A DNA stretch of 64,000 nt from DASUAS01 sp963756895. Lineage in GTDB: Bacteria; Actinomycetota; Acidimicrobiia; IMCC26256; DASPTH01. The first letter of the stretch is position 1. Each line of letters begins with the position of its first letter. The DNA is taken from contig CAVWPI010000005.1 of NCBI GenBank assembly GCA_963756895.1, forward strand, positions 62,001-126,000. Direction: 5' to 3'. Below, piece by piece: positions 18,669 to 29,217 of this stretch. The notes beneath the pieces were generated by a model. The model saw only the letters and a program-made list of their open reading frames with translations. It made no database searches and had not been told where the DNA came from. A program made the translations under genes and the position numbers.

Positions 18669-18974
18669 ATGAGTCTGCAACCGCTCGAAGACCGGATCGT
18701 CGTTCGTCCCGGTGACGCCGAGGAGATGACCGTGAGCGGCCTCGTCATCCCCGACACCGCCAAGGAGAAGCCCCAGCAGGGCGAAGTCGTCGCCGCGGGC
18801 CCGGGCCGGCGCTCGGAGCACACCGGCGAGCTGATCCCCGTCGACGTCTCCGTCGGCGACGTGGTGCTCTACTCGAAGTACGGCGGCACCGAGGTGACGG
18901 TCGACGGCGAGGACCTGCTCGTCCTCTCGAGCCGCGACGTCCTGGCCAAGGTCAGCGCCGGCAAGAAGAAGTAA
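18669..18974 (+). CDS. groES: Co-chaperonin GroES
   Basis: 101 aa. LQPLEDRIVVRPGDAEE, the mobile-loop sequence TVSGLVIPDTAKEKPQQGEV and GDVVLYSKYGGTEV are typical. It caps GroEL rings during protein folding. AGGAGG ribosome-binding site before the ATG. No groEL follows; the next gene is a Nudix hydrolase, so the chaperonin must be elsewhere. Confidence 0.95.
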   Translation: MSLQPLEDRIVVRPGDAEEMTVSGLVIPDTAKEKPQQGEVVAAGPGRRSEHTGELIPVDVSVGDVVLYSKYGGTEVTVDGEDLLVLSSRDVLAKVSAGKKK

Positions 18975-19114
18975 CCACGAACCACGACTCGGGGGCCCGC
19001 GGCGGCCGCCAGCGCATCCCGCGGCCGGCAACGGCCCGGGCCGGCGCGGCGGCGCCCTGGGCCTCCTTCGCGACCACGTCGGAGCGGGGACTCGGACCGA
19101 TCACCGTCGAGCGC

Positions 19115-19715
19115 GTGCGGTCCCGGTTCGCCGACTACACCGCCGCCGCCCGAGCCTCCGCTCCTGCCGGGCGGACGCGCGGCCGCGGTGCTCCTGCCCG
19201 TGTTCGAGGAGGACGGCGAGGCGCGCATCGTGCTGACCCGTCGGCCCGAGACGATGCCGTCGCACCGCGGCGAGATCGCGTTCCCGGGCGGCAAGGTCGA
19301 GCCGACCGTCGACCACGACGCGCGCGACGCCGCCCTGCGTGAGGCGGAGGAGGAGATCGGCCTCCGGCGCGAGCTCGTCGAGGTGTGCGCGGCCCTCCCG
19401 ACCCTGGGGACGGTGGTCGGCCAGTTCAACATCACGCCGTTCGTCGGGATCACCGACGGCCGGCCGATCGTCACCGCCGACCCGCGCGAGGTCGACCGCG
19501 TGTTCGACGTCGCGCTCGTCGAGCTGCTGTCCGACGCGGTGTACCACGAGGAGCGCTGGTCGTGGGGCTTCGACGGCACCGAGCGGGCCATGCAGTTCTA
19601 CGAGCTCGCCGACGAGACCATCTGGGGCGCGACCGCCCGGATCCTGACCGGGTTCCTGGCCCGCATCGTCGACGTCGAGGTGACCGGCGACTGGGGCGAC
19701 TGGACCCGCGCCTGA
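19115..19715 (+). CDS. Nudix hydrolase, CoA pyrophosphatase-like
   Basis: About 200 aa from GTG 19115 after one repair near 19150. The CoA-type Nudix box is seen as RGEIAFPGGKVEP followed by ALREAEEEIGL, preceded by LTRRPETMPSHRG. Such enzymes cleave CoA or related nucleoside diphosphates. The same frame stays open upstream to about 18977 and reads plausibly (RQRIPRPATARAG and AAAPWASF, followed by GLGPITVERVRSRF), but no ATG, GTG or TTG is there. The true start may lie near 18977 and be altered or be non-canonical. Confidence 0.75.
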
Positions 19716-19804
19716 GCCGAGGTCGGGGGGTCCGGCAGGACGAAACTGCAACTTTTCCTGGATAGGTAGATGGGTAGTCCCCCAGCGGCGTGGGAGGTAC
19801 CGGG

Positions 19805-20965
19805 TTGGAAGTCGAGATCGGCATCGGCAAGTCGGGTCGGCGGGCGTACGGGTTCGACGACATCGCCATCGTGCCCAGCCGGCGGACACGCGACCCGGAG
19901 GACGTCGACATCTCCTGGGAGCTCGACGCGTTCAAGCTCGACCTGCCCGTCATCGGTTCCGCGATGGACGGCGCGGTCTCGCCGCGCATCGCGATCGAGA
20001 TGGGCCACCTCGGCGGCATGGCGTGCCTCAACCTCGAGGGCCTCTGGACGCGCTACGACGACCCCGACGTGCTGTTCGAGGAGATCGCCGAGCTCCCGAA
20101 CGAGAAGGCCACCCGGCGGATGCAGGAGATCTACGCCGAGCCGATCAAGGAAGAGCTGATCGGTCAGCGCATCCGCGAGATCAAGGACGCCGGCGTCACC
20201 GCGTGCGCGTCGCTCACGCCCCAGCGCGTCGAGCAGTACGCCAAGTACGTGCTCGAGGCCGAGCTCGACATCCTCGTGATCCAGGGCACCGTGGTGTCCG
20301 CCGAGCACGTGTCGAAGACCGTCGAGCCCCTGAACCTCAAGAAGTTCATCCGTGAGTTCGACGTCCCGATCATCGTCGGTGGGTGTGCGTCGTACTCCAC
20401 CGCGCTGCACCTCATGCGCACCGGTGCGGTCGGCGTGCTCGTGGGCGTCGGTCCCGGTCACGCGTGCACCAGCCGCGGCGTGCTCGGCATCGGCGTGCCG
20501 CAGGCCACCGCCATCGCCGACGCCGCCGGCGCGCGCATCCGTCACCTCGACGAGACCGGCGTGTACGTGCACGTCATCGCCGACGGCGGGATGCGCACGG
20601 GTGGCGACGTCGCCAAGGCGATCGCGTGTGGCGCCGACGCGGTGATGATCGGTTCGCCGCTCGCCGCCGCCTACGAGGCGCCCGGCCGGGGCTACCACTG
20701 GGGCATGGCCACCTTCCACCCCACGCTCCCACGCGGTGCGCGGGTCAAGGCGTCGAACCGAGCCACGCTGGCCGAGATCCTCACCGGCCCCGCCCACGAG
20801 AACGACGGCACCCTCAACCTCTTCGGAGCCCTGCGCACGTCGATGGCCACCACCGGCTACGAGACGCTCAAGGAATTCCAGAAGGCCGAGGTGATGGTCG
20901 CGCCGTCGCTGCAGACCGAGGGCAAGGTGCTCCAGCGGGCACAGGGCATCGGCATGGGCCGATAG
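19805..20965 (+). CDS. guaB3: GuaB3-type IMP dehydrogenase family protein
   Basis: 386 aa from TTG 19805, chosen because GGGAGG lies 8 nt upstream and because family members begin at VEIGIGKSGRRAY; GTG 19790 is an alternative. The fold is the IMPDH barrel without CBS domains. IVPSRRTRDPEDVD and the active-site loop GVGPGHACTSRGVLGIGVPQ (cysteine nucleophile) are seen. Actinobacteria usually carry this paralogue beside the main IMPDH. Exact reaction not settled from sequence. fba follows after 30 nt. Confidence 0.88.
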   Translation: MEVEIGIGKSGRRAYGFDDIAIVPSRRTRDPEDVDISWELDAFKLDLPVIGSAMDGAVSPRIAIEMGHLGGMACLNLEGLWTRYDDPDVLFEEIAELPNEKATRRMQEIYAEPIKEELIGQRIREIKDAGVTACASLTPQRVEQYAKYVLEAELDILVIQGTVVSAEHVSKTVEPLNLKKFIREFDVPIIVGGCASYSTALHLMRTGAVGVLVGVGPGHACTSRGVLGIGVPQATAIADAAGARIRHLDETGVYVHVIADGGMRTGGDVAKAIACGADAVMIGSPLAAAYEAPGRGYHWGMATFHPTLPRGARVKASNRATLAEILTGPAHENDGTLNLFGALRTSMATTGYETLKEFQKAEVMVAPSLQTEGKVLQRAQGIGMGR

Positions 20966-20995
20966 CCAGAAGGATTCCGAGGAGCGAAGGACCAC

Positions 20996-22033
20996 ATGGA
21001 CATCGCCACGCTTTCCGCCACCGCCAAGGCGCTCGTCGCGCCGGGCAAGGGCATCCTCGCTGCCGACGAGAGCAGCGGGACGATCAAGAAGCGCTTCGAC
21101 TCGATCTCGGTCGACTCCACCGAGGACAACCGGCGTGACTACCGCGAGATGCTGTTCACGGCCAAGAACGTCGGCGACTACATCAGCGGCGTGATCCTCT
21201 TCGACGAGACCCTCCGCCAGGACGCGGCCGACGGCACGCCGCTGGTGAAGCTGCTCGAGAGCCAGGGCATCATCCCCGGCATCAAGGTCGACGTGGGCGC
21301 GAAGCCGCTCGCCGGCGCCGACGGCGAAACCGTCACCGAAGGTCTCGACGGCCTGCGCGAGCGCCTCGCCGAGTACCGCTCGCTGGGCGCGCGCTTCGCC
21401 AAGTGGCGCGCGACCTACACCATCACCGCCAAATCCGATGGAGGAGGCCTTCCCAGCGCGTACTGCATCGACGTGAACGCGCACGCGCTCGCGCGCTACG
21501 CCGCGCTGTGCCAGGAAGCGGGGATCGTGCCGATCGTCGAGCCCGAGGTCCTCATGGACGGCGACCACACGATCGACCGCTCCTTCGAGGTCACGTCGGC
21601 GGTGCTCGACTCGCTGTACGAGGCGCTGTTCCTCCAGCGGGTCCGCCTCGACGGCACGCTGCTCAAGCCGAACATGGTGCTGTCCGGCTACGGGTCGTCG
21701 CAGCAGGCGTCGGTGCAGGAGGTGGCCGAGGCCTCGGTCCGCTGCTACCGGGCGACCGTGCCCGCAGCGGTGCCCGGCATCGTCTTCCTGTCCGGCGGGC
21801 AGACCGACGAGCTCGCCACCGCGCACCTCAACGCGATGAACCAGCTCGGCGACCTTCCGTGGCAGCTCAGCTTCTCGTACGGCCGGGCGCTCCAGGCTCC
21901 GGCGCTGAAGGCGTGGAAGGGCGACACGGCGAACGTCGACGCCGGGCGCGACGCGTTCCTCCACCGGGCGAAGCTGAACAGCGCCGCCCGTTCCGGGACG
22001 TACACGCCCGACATGGAGAAAGCGGCCAGCTGA
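20996..22033 (+). CDS. fba: Fructose-bisphosphate aldolase, class I
   Basis: 345 aa, unbroken. Metal-independent aldolase of the eukaryotic-like class I type. GKGILAADESSGTIKKRF, the Schiff-base lysine in LDGTLLKPNMVLSG, PIVEPEVLMDG and VFLSGGQTDELATAHLNAMN are clear. GAAGGA ribosome-binding site. The gene follows guaB3 closely and may be co-transcribed with it. Confidence 0.95.
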   Translation: MDIATLSATAKALVAPGKGILAADESSGTIKKRFDSISVDSTEDNRRDYREMLFTAKNVGDYISGVILFDETLRQDAADGTPLVKLLESQGIIPGIKVDVGAKPLAGADGETVTEGLDGLRERLAEYRSLGARFAKWRATYTITAKSDGGGLPSAYCIDVNAHALARYAALCQEAGIVPIVEPEVLMDGDHTIDRSFEVTSAVLDSLYEALFLQRVRLDGTLLKPNMVLSGYGSSQQASVQEVAEASVRCYRATVPAAVPGIVFLSGGQTDELATAHLNAMNQLGDLPWQLSFSYGRALQAPALKAWKGDTANVDAGRDAFLHRAKLNSAARSGTYTPDMEKAAS

Positions 22034-22117
22034 CCCGTTGACGGAGCGTTGATCGTCTCCGCACGAAGTTCTCGGCGGGATCTCAGGGTGACCAAGGTAG
22101 GCTGACCAGGCTTGGCG

Positions 22118-22375
22118 ATGCGACGGATCGACTCCAATCACAGCACCTGGATGTTCGACACGGAGCGGATGCGCTTCTGTCGGCTCCCGCGCGGCGTCGA
22201 TCCCTCGTCGATCACGCTCGACAGCGAGTGGCAGCCCTACTTCGGGCTCGAGATCGAGGAGGCCGGTGCCTTCACGGTCGCGCTGAACGCCGACCACACG
22301 CGGCTGTTGCGGGCGTGGCGCGAGGAGCCGGAGCCCACCAAGGAGCTCGAGCTCCAGCCCGACGTCTCGGACTGA
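22118..22375 (+). CDS. Small conserved hypothetical protein
   Basis: 85 aa from ATG 22118 (TTG 22112 also in frame). The sequence begins MRRIDSNHSTWMFDTERMRF, rich in aromatic and charged residues, with no membrane segment. I do not recognise a named family. It sits alone between fba and the helicase gene. Confidence 0.6.
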   Translation: MRRIDSNHSTWMFDTERMRFCRLPRGVDPSSITLDSEWQPYFGLEIEEAGAFTVALNADHTRLLRAWREEPEPTKELELQPDVSD

Positions 22376-22403
22376 TCTCCTTCCTGCCAGGACCGAACAC
22401 GCG

Positions 22404-22409
22404 TACGAT
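22404..22409 (+). promoter_or_regulatory. -10 box of a leaderless promoter (pcrA)
   Basis: TACGAT ends 6 nt before the GTG start of the helicase gene. No ribosome-binding site is visible, consistent with a leaderless mRNA. Confidence 0.45.
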
Positions 22410-22415
22410 CTCCGG

Positions 22416-25368
22416 GTGATCACCTCCGACGCGATCCTCGCGGGGCTCAACCCGGTCCAGCGTGAGGCGGCGTCGGCCCCCGACGGGCCGATCGTGGTCA
22501 TCGCCGGTGCGGGATCGGGCAAGACACGCGTGCTCACGCACCGCATCGCGTTCCTGATCGCGGAGAAGCGGGCGTCGCCGTTCGGGCTCGCTGCCATCAC
22601 CTTCACCAACAAGGCCGCGGGCGAGATGAAGGCGCGGGTCGGCGAGCTGGTCGGTCCGGTTGCCGAGCGCATGTGGGTGTCGACGTTCCACTCGATGTGC
22701 TCGCGCATCCTCCGTCGTGAGGCACCGCTGCTCGGCTACCGGTCGTCGTTCTCGATCTACGACCAGGCCGACGCGGTCCGGCTCGTCGACTACGTGCGGC
22801 GCGACCTCGACATGGACCCCGAAGCGGTTCCCGCCGCGGCGCCTGCAGGCCGCGATCTCGGCGATGAAGAACGAGCTGGTCTCGTGGGAGCAGGCCGTCG
22901 ACCGTGCGTTCACGCCGCCCGAGAAGCGTGTGGCCGACGTGTACCGCGAGTACCAGCGGCGTCTGCTCGAGGCGTCCGCGCTCGACTTCGACGACCTGCT
23001 CGTGCAGACCGTGCACCTGTTCCGCGACCACGCCGACGCCAAGCAACGGTGGAGCGGTCGCTTCCGCCACGTGCTGGTCGACGAGTTCCAGGACACGAAC
23101 GTCGCGCAGTGGGAGCTCGTGCGGATGCTCACCGAAGAACACCGCAACGTGATGGTGGTGGGGGATCAGGACCAGTGCCTGATTGCCGGCACGCGGATCA
23201 CCATGGGTGACGGTTCGACGCGTCCGATCGAAGGCGTGCAGGCCGGCGATCTCGTCATGTCCTGCTACGGGAGCGGCGACTTCCGCCCCGCCGAGGTGTT
23301 GCGCACGCATCGCGCGGTCGCCGATCGCGGCGTCGCCATCACCACCGCGTCCGGCCGCCGAATCGTCTCGACCGAAGACCACGTGCACTTCGCGGGAGTG
23401 GTCGACGAGTCCGACGAGGTGAGACAGCATCACGAGATCTCCGTGGTGCTGTGCGACGACGTGATCGGCGCGACGCCCGTTCACCGCGTGTCGTTCCCCC
23501 ACGGCGCAGTCGACGTGCGTACTTCCGAGATGACGGTCGTCGACGAAATCGTGCGTCGACTCTCGTCCGTCATCGACACGGCAGTGCGTCCGGTCGCGCG
23601 GCTGGGCGAGCGCCCACTCCCGTTCACACCTGCTTCGTCGGTGCGTCGCGGGATGGTCATGGTCGACGACGAGGGACACTTCGACGTCGTCACCGACGTG
23701 GAGTCCGTCGAGCTCGACGCGCCCGTCTACGACCTCGACGTCGCGCGCACCCACAACTTCGTCGCCGAAGGACTGGTGACGCACAACTCGATCTACAAAT
23801 TCCGCGGGGCCGACTTCCGGAACCTGGTGAAGTTCGAGGAGGTGTTCCCGGAAGCGACGGTCATCGTCATGGAGCAGAACTACCGCTCCAGCCAGCGCAT
23901 CCTCGACGCCGCCAACGCGGTGATCGCCAACAACGCGGCGCGGCGGCCCAAGCACCTCTGGACCGAGCAGATCGGCGGCGAGCTCATCACCCGCTACCAC
24001 GCCGAGGACGAGCACGACGAGGCTGCGTTCGTGGTGCACGAGATCGGTCGTCTGGTCGACACCGAGCACCACCGGTTCGGCGACGTCGCGGTCTTCTACC
24101 GCACCAACGCGCAGAGCCGCGTGGTCGAGGAGTCGCTGGTGCGCGCCGGGGTGCCCTACCGCGTCGTGGGCGGCGTGAAGTTCTACGACCGGCGCGAGGT
24201 GAAGGACATCCTCGCCTACCTGCGCGCGCTGGTGAACCCCGACGACGAGGTGAGCTGGCGTCGCGTGGTGAACACCCCGAAGCGCGGTGTCGGCGACACG
24301 TCGGTCAACAAGGTGTCCGCGTACGCGCAGGGTGCGGGGATCACGTTCCGCGAGGCGTTGGCGCGGGCCGACGTGGCCGGCGTGGGCGGCAAGGCGCTCG
24401 GAGGCATCCGCGACCTGCTCGAGCTCATGGCCGGCTTCGAGGCCACCGCGTCCGGGGGGATCGGCGGCACGGTCGAGGCGATCCTCGAGCAGACCGGCTA
24501 CCTCGCCGAGCTCGAGGCCGAGCGGTCGATCGAGGCGCGCGGCCGCATCGAGAACCTGCAGGAGCTGGTGGGCGTGTGCCACGAGTTCGACCAGGCGCTC
24601 GACGCCGGCGACGTCTCCGGCTTGCCCGGCATCGCGGGCATCGGCACCGCCGACAACACCGTCGGCGACATCACGATCCCCGAGGGCCTGCCCCGCATCC
24701 AGGCGTTCCTCGAAGCGATCTCCCTGGTCACCGACCTCGACACCGAGGGAGGCGAGGACGGCGACGGCGCCGACCACAGCGCGGTCACCCTGATGACGCT
24801 GCACACCGCCAAGGGCCTCGAGTTCCCCGTCGTGTTCCTCACCGGCATGGAGGACGGCGTGTTCCCGCACACCCGCAGCCTCGGCGACCCCGACGAGCTC
24901 GAGGAGGAACGGCGGCTCTGCTACGTGGGCATCACCCGCGCGCGCGAGCGCCTCTACCTCTGTCACGCGTGGAGCCGCATGCTGTTCGGCGCGACCGACT
25001 ACTACCCGCCGAGCCGCTTCCTCTCCGAGATCCCCGAGGAGCTGATGAACGTCCTCGGCGGGGGTGCGGAACGGGGTCACACCTACGGGGCCCGTCGTCG
25101 AGACCCGGCCGAGCACCGCCGGGCCGTCGCCGAAGCGGCGATGCGTCCGGCGCCGTCAGCCCCGGCCGGCCCCACCGGCGCGCGTGGTGCCGAGGGCATG
25201 GGCCTGCGGGTGGGTGACGACGTCGCCCACGACAAGTTCGGCGAGGGCGTGATCCTCGAGCTCGTGGGTGAGGGCGACAAGACCGAGGCGGTCGTGCACT
25301 TCCGCGACGCGGGGGAGAAGCGGTTGCTCCTGGCGTGGGCACCCCTGGCAAAGGCCGGCGCGCAGTAG
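22416..25368 (+). CDS. pcrA: PcrA/UvrD-type DNA helicase containing an intein
   Basis: 984 aa after one repair near 22828 (CCCGAAG read as CCCGCGAAG); about 780 aa once the 204-aa intein is removed, the usual PcrA size. Superfamily 1A motifs are complete: Q motif LNPVQREAA, Walker A AGAGSGKTRVLTHRI, ITFTNKAAGEMK, Walker B VLVDEFQDTN, motif III VVGDQDQ joined to SIYKFRGA after splicing, MEQNYRSS, LMTLHTAKGLEFPVVFLTGM and CYVGITRARERLYL. The C-terminal region (GDDVAHDKFGEGVILEL) matches the PcrA tudor-like domain that contacts RNA polymerase. Roles are repair and transcription-coupled processes. Confidence 0.93.
23176..23787 (+). other. Mini-intein in the pcrA motif III site
   Basis: 204 residues between GDQDQ and SIYKFRGA. 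Block A starts at Cys1 (CLIAGTRITMGDGSTRPIEG), block B has the TxxH signature in ITTASGRRIVSTEDHVHF, block F is VYDLDVARTHNF, and block G ends VTHN with Ser as the +1 residue. All residues needed for class 1 splicing are present. The roughly 100 residues between blocks B and F show no LAGLIDADG or HNH motif, so no homing endonuclease is evident. The insertion splits an ATP-contacting motif, so the helicase can be active only after splicing. Confidence 0.92.
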
Positions 25369-25403
25369 CCAGCCGTCAGCCGGGACCCGCCAGCCGGGCC
25401 CTG

Positions 25404-25858
25404 TCAGCCGGGAGGGGGCTCGGCGGTGGCGGAGGTCGATCAGCAGCTCGCCCTTGGCGGCGCCGATCTGGCCGATGTCGGACTCGTACCGCGCCATGTC
25501 GGTGCTGCGCAGCTTGTGGTCGTTGCAGTCGACGAACGAGTCGATCGAGCCCCGCCAGCGCACCCGGCAGTCCTTGGTCCCGGGCTTGATGTCGGAGAGC
25601 GCCACCACCTGGCCGTCCTCGATCGCCAGCAGGATGCTGCGGTCGCCGCCGAACGGGTCGGCCACGAAGAAGGGCCCACCGTTCTTCAGGTCCTTCTTGA
25701 TCGACGCGTGCGACGCCGGCGTCGAACGGTTGGTACTTGGTCGGGCTCGACGCGCGACTGGTCGCGAGCAGCAGCACCGCGGCCACGAGCAGCCCGGCGA
25801 CGATGACGCCGCCCGCTGCGAGGAGCAGCAACTTGGCGTCGGAACGGGCGATGGGCAC
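25404..25858 (-). CDS. Membrane-anchored hypothetical protein
   Basis: 152 aa after two repairs (near 25415 and 25716). One N-terminal transmembrane helix (KLLLLAAGGVIVAGLLVAAV) is followed by an extracytoplasmic domain with two cysteines (TKDCRVRW and FVDCNDHKLRS). It ends LIDLRHRAEPPPG. GTG 25858 is used as start. I recognise no named family. It faces the helicase convergently and sucC divergently. Confidence 0.6.
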
Positions 25859-25935
25859 GGCCCACCGGTGTACCACTCGAGGCGCTCGGTTCCACGGTTT
25901 GTGTGGGGCCGCCGGATCGACCACGATTCCCCCCC

Positions 25936-27090
25936 GTGGATCTCTTCGAATATCAAGGCAAGCAGCTGTTCGCGCGCGCTACGGCATCCCCGTGTCCGAC
26001 GGCGCGCCCGTCACCACGGTGCCCGAGGCGGTGGAGGTGGCCGACCGCATCGGCTACCCCGTCGTCGTGAAGGCCCAGGTCCAGGTGGGCGGGCGCGGCA
26101 AGGCCGGCGGCATCAAGCTGGCGGCCGACTCCGCGGAGGCGCGCACCCACGCCGAGAACATCCTCGGCATGGACATCAAGGGGCACCTGGTGAAGGTGGT
26201 CTGGATCGAGAAGGCGAGCGACATCGCCGAGGAGTACTACGCCTCCTTCACCCTCGACCGGGCCGCGAAGCTCCACCTCGGGATGCTCTCCGCCCAGGGT
26301 GGGGTGGAGATCGAGCAGGTGGCGGAGGAGAACCCCGACGCCCTGGCCAAGATCCACATCGATCCGGTCGACGGCCTCACCGAGGCCCAGTGCCGGGAAT
26401 GGGTGGCCGCGGCCGCGCTCAACCCCGCCGCCACCGAGGGCGCGGTCGACATCCTCATGAAGCTGTACCAGGCCTACGTCGACGGTGACGCCGACCTGGT
26501 CGAGATCAACCCGCTGATCTTCACGCCCGACGGGCGCGTGCACGCGCTCGACGCCAAGGTCACCCTCGACGACAACGCGATCTTCCGCCACCCCGACTAC
26601 ACCGACTACGACGCCACCCAGGTGCGCGACGCGCGCGAGGAGTTCGCGCACGAGCAGGGCCTCCAGTACGTGGGGCTCGACGGCTCGGTTGGCGTGATCG
26701 CGAACGGCGCCGGGCTCGCGATGAGCACCGTCGACATCGTCAACCAGGTCGGTGGCAGCCCGGCCAACTTCCTCGACATCGGGGGCGGCGCCAACGCCGA
26801 CGTGATGGCCGGCGCGCTCGGGCGTCATCGTCAGCGACGCCAACGTGCGCTCGATCTTCATCAACATCTTCGGCGGCATCACCAAGGGTGAAGAGGTCGC
26901 CAACGGGATCGTGCAGGCGCTCGAGCGGGTGCAGATCGACGCCCCGATCGTGATCCGCCTCGACGGCACCAACGCCGACGAGGGTCGCAAGATCCTCGAA
27001 CCCCACCTGTCCGACAAGCTGCAGATGCAGCCCACCATGCTCGAGGCGGCGAAGCAGGCCGTCGAGCTCGCCGGAGGCACCGCCAAGTGA
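25936..27090 (+). CDS. sucC: Succinate--CoA ligase, beta subunit
   Basis: About 384-386 aa after two repairs. ATP-grasp subunit of the TCA-cycle enzyme. It begins MDLFEYQGKQLFAR, with VVKAQVQVGGRGKAGGIKLA and NIFGGITKGEEVANGI further on. The first break (25972) lies in an alternating GC run of four units, where the frame fits a loss of 4 or a gain of 2 nt. The second (26823) is the usual missing CG. The stop overlaps sucD as GTGA. Confidence 0.92.
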
Positions 27091-27971
27091 GCATCTTCGT
27101 CGACGAGACCACCAAGGTCGTCTACCAGGGCCTGACCGGTGGTCAGGGCAGCTTCTACGGCAAGCTCAACCGCGCCTACGGCACGCAGGTGGTCGCCGGG
27201 ACCAGCCCCAAGAAGGCCGGCACCGACGTCGACGGCATCCCGGTGTTCGCCAACGTCGGCGACGCAGTCGCCGCCACCGGCGCCACCGCGTCGTGCATCT
27301 TCATCCCCGCACCCGGCGTGAGGGACGCGGTGATCGAGGCGGCCGAGGCCGGCATCGAGTTCGTCGTCTGCATCACCGAGGGCGTGCCCGCGCAGGACGA
27401 GGCGTGGTTCTTCAACAAGCTGCGCCGCGACTTCCCGGACACCCGCCTGCTCGGCCCGAACTGCCCCGGCATCATCAGCCCCGGCAAGTGCAACATCGGC
27501 ATCACCGCCGGTCACATCGCCAAGGCCGGCGGCCCCGTCGGCATCGTGAGCCGCTCCGGCACGCTCACCTACCAGGCGCTCTACGAACTGCAGCAGAAGG
27601 ACATCGGCGTCACCACCTGCGTGGGCATCGGGGGCGACCCGGTGCCGGGCACCAGCTTCATCGACTGCCTGCGCGCGTTCGAGGCCGACCCCGAGACCAA
27701 GGCCGTGATGATGATCGGCGAGATCGGTGGTTCGGCCGAGGAAGAGGCGGCCGACTTCATCAAGTCGTCGATGTCGAAGCCCGTGTCCTCGTACATCGCG
27801 GGCGTGACCGCGCCTCCCGGCAAGAAGATGGGCCACGCCGGCGCCATCGTCTCGGGCGGCAAGGGCACCGCCGCGGCCAAGATGGAGGCGCTGCGCGACG
27901 CCGGCGTCGAGGTCGGCCTCAACCCCACCGAGGCCGGCGAGCTCATGGCCGGGATCGTCTCGAAGCTGTAG
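27087..27971 (+). CDS. sucD: Succinate--CoA ligase, alpha subunit
   Basis: 294 aa, unbroken. The CoA-binding Rossmann part shows GLTGGQGSFYG and the active-site histidine is in KKMGHAGAIVSGGKGTA. With SucC it interconverts succinyl-CoA and succinate with nucleotide phosphorylation. It overlaps sucC by 4 nt. Confidence 0.95.
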   Translation: MSIFVDETTKVVYQGLTGGQGSFYGKLNRAYGTQVVAGTSPKKAGTDVDGIPVFANVGDAVAATGATASCIFIPAPGVRDAVIEAAEAGIEFVVCITEGVPAQDEAWFFNKLRRDFPDTRLLGPNCPGIISPGKCNIGITAGHIAKAGGPVGIVSRSGTLTYQALYELQQKDIGVTTCVGIGGDPVPGTSFIDCLRAFEADPETKAVMMIGEIGGSAEEEAADFIKSSMSKPVSSYIAGVTAPPGKKMGHAGAIVSGGKGTAAAKMEALRDAGVEVGLNPTEAGELMAGIVSKL

Positions 27972-27988
27972 CGCTCAGCCAGGATTCA

Positions 27989-28027
27989 TTGTCGGCTGGA
28001 CGACGCTGGACGTAGTCGAACCGACAA
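27989..28027. terminator. Hairpin between convergent sucD and a membrane-protein gene
   Basis: TTGTCGG at 27989-27995 pairs with CCGACAA at 28021-28027. It lies between the two convergent stops, so a bidirectional terminator is the likely role. There is no clear T-run. Confidence 0.45.
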
Positions 28028-28051
28028 CGAACCGCGCCGGCGGCGCGTGGG

Positions 28052-29130
28052 TCAGGCCGCGGCGGCGTCGGGGAACGTCTCGGTGCGTTCGCTGCCTGAG
28101 GTGCCACCCGGCGGAGCGGTCGGGGGAGGGGCGTCGTCACCGTCGTCGGGTTCGCCGAGCACCGGCGCGAGCCACCACGCGAGGGAGCCGAGCACCAGCG
28201 CGAAGCCGAACGCGATGCCGCCGACCGCGGCGGCGCTGCTGGGCGCGATGTCGGCGATGATCGCGACGCACCCGCCGAACACCGCGAGCACACCGATCCA
28301 CGTCGTGGCGCGTCGTCGGTCACCGTGGCCGCCCGACGAGCCCGACCACGGCACCCGCGGCGATCGCGAGCAGGCCGCCGAGGAGCAGGCTGTCGTTGCC
28401 TCCGAGCACGATGGCGCCGGCGAGGGTCTCGATCGCGCCCACCGCGACGAACGGTGTCGCCGCGCCCGCGTAGCCGCGCCGGTCGAGCGCGGCCGCGGCG
28501 CCCAGGAACACCAGCCCGATGATCAGTGCCGCGGTCGCGGAGCCATCGGTGGTGTCGCCGCTGGTGGAGAACGTCGACTGGTCGGCGGGCACGCCGAAGG
28601 TGGTCGAGTCGCTCGACGACGAGATCTCGCCCTGGAACGGCACGACGCCCGAGTCGGCGTCGCCCACCTCGAACGTCACCCAGCTCGCGAACACGAGCAG
28701 CGCGCCGGCCAGGAAGATGGCGCGACCCTTGGTCCACGTGAGCAGGTAGAGGAGCAGGTAGCTCACCAACGTGAGCAGGTACACGCCCCGAAGCTCACCG
28801 CGACCGGCGCTGCCGCCCCCGAAGAACCCGAAGAACCAGAGCAGGGGCACGGCGAGCACGGTGGCGGTCACGCACGCGGCCCGGATCGGTCCGGGCGCGC
28901 GGAGCCCGAGCAGGAGCGCGGCCGCGATGAGGACGAGGCGAGAACACGACGCCCGGTGCCGTGGGATCCGTGTCGTCGGCTTCCACCACGAACGCGACCA
29001 CGCCGACGACGACGAACCCGCCGGCGGCGGCGCCGAGCACGTGGGCGAACCCTGGCCGCGGTCGGCGTTCGAGCCTGCCACCCCAGCCGGCCTGCGAGCC
29101 CGGGCTTCCCGGTTCGATCACCTCGGTCAT
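28052..29130 (-). CDS. Multi-pass membrane protein of unknown function
   Basis: About 360 aa after two repairs (near 28326 and 28938). It has around nine hydrophobic segments, for example HVLGAAAGGFVVVGVVAFVV, LVLIAAALLLGL, LLTLVSYLLLYLLTW and AALIIGLVFLGAAAALD. A hydrophilic Ser/Thr-rich loop sits in the middle and the tail ends GGTSGSERTETFPDAAAA. ATG start at 29130. I recognise no named family. The next gene upstream on the same strand is also a small membrane protein, suggesting a pair. Confidence 0.65.
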
Positions 29131-29217
29131 GTCTGCCCCTCTGATGTCCGTGCCCTCAGATGAGATCGGCCCCGCACGAGGCGGGGCCGATCACGGATGT
29201 CGTTGTCCGGTTGTGGC

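Noticed and set aside
23176..23787. A homing endonuclease within the intein
   Set aside because: The stretch between blocks B and F is only about 100 residues and shows no LAGLIDADG or HNH signature.
22603..25116. Long minus-strand open frame opposite pcrA, and similar long frames opposite glmS, the TAP hydrolase and other genes
   Set aside because: They mirror the codon structure of well-supported genes in GC-rich DNA, have Arg/Gly/His-rich nonsense translations and no domain.
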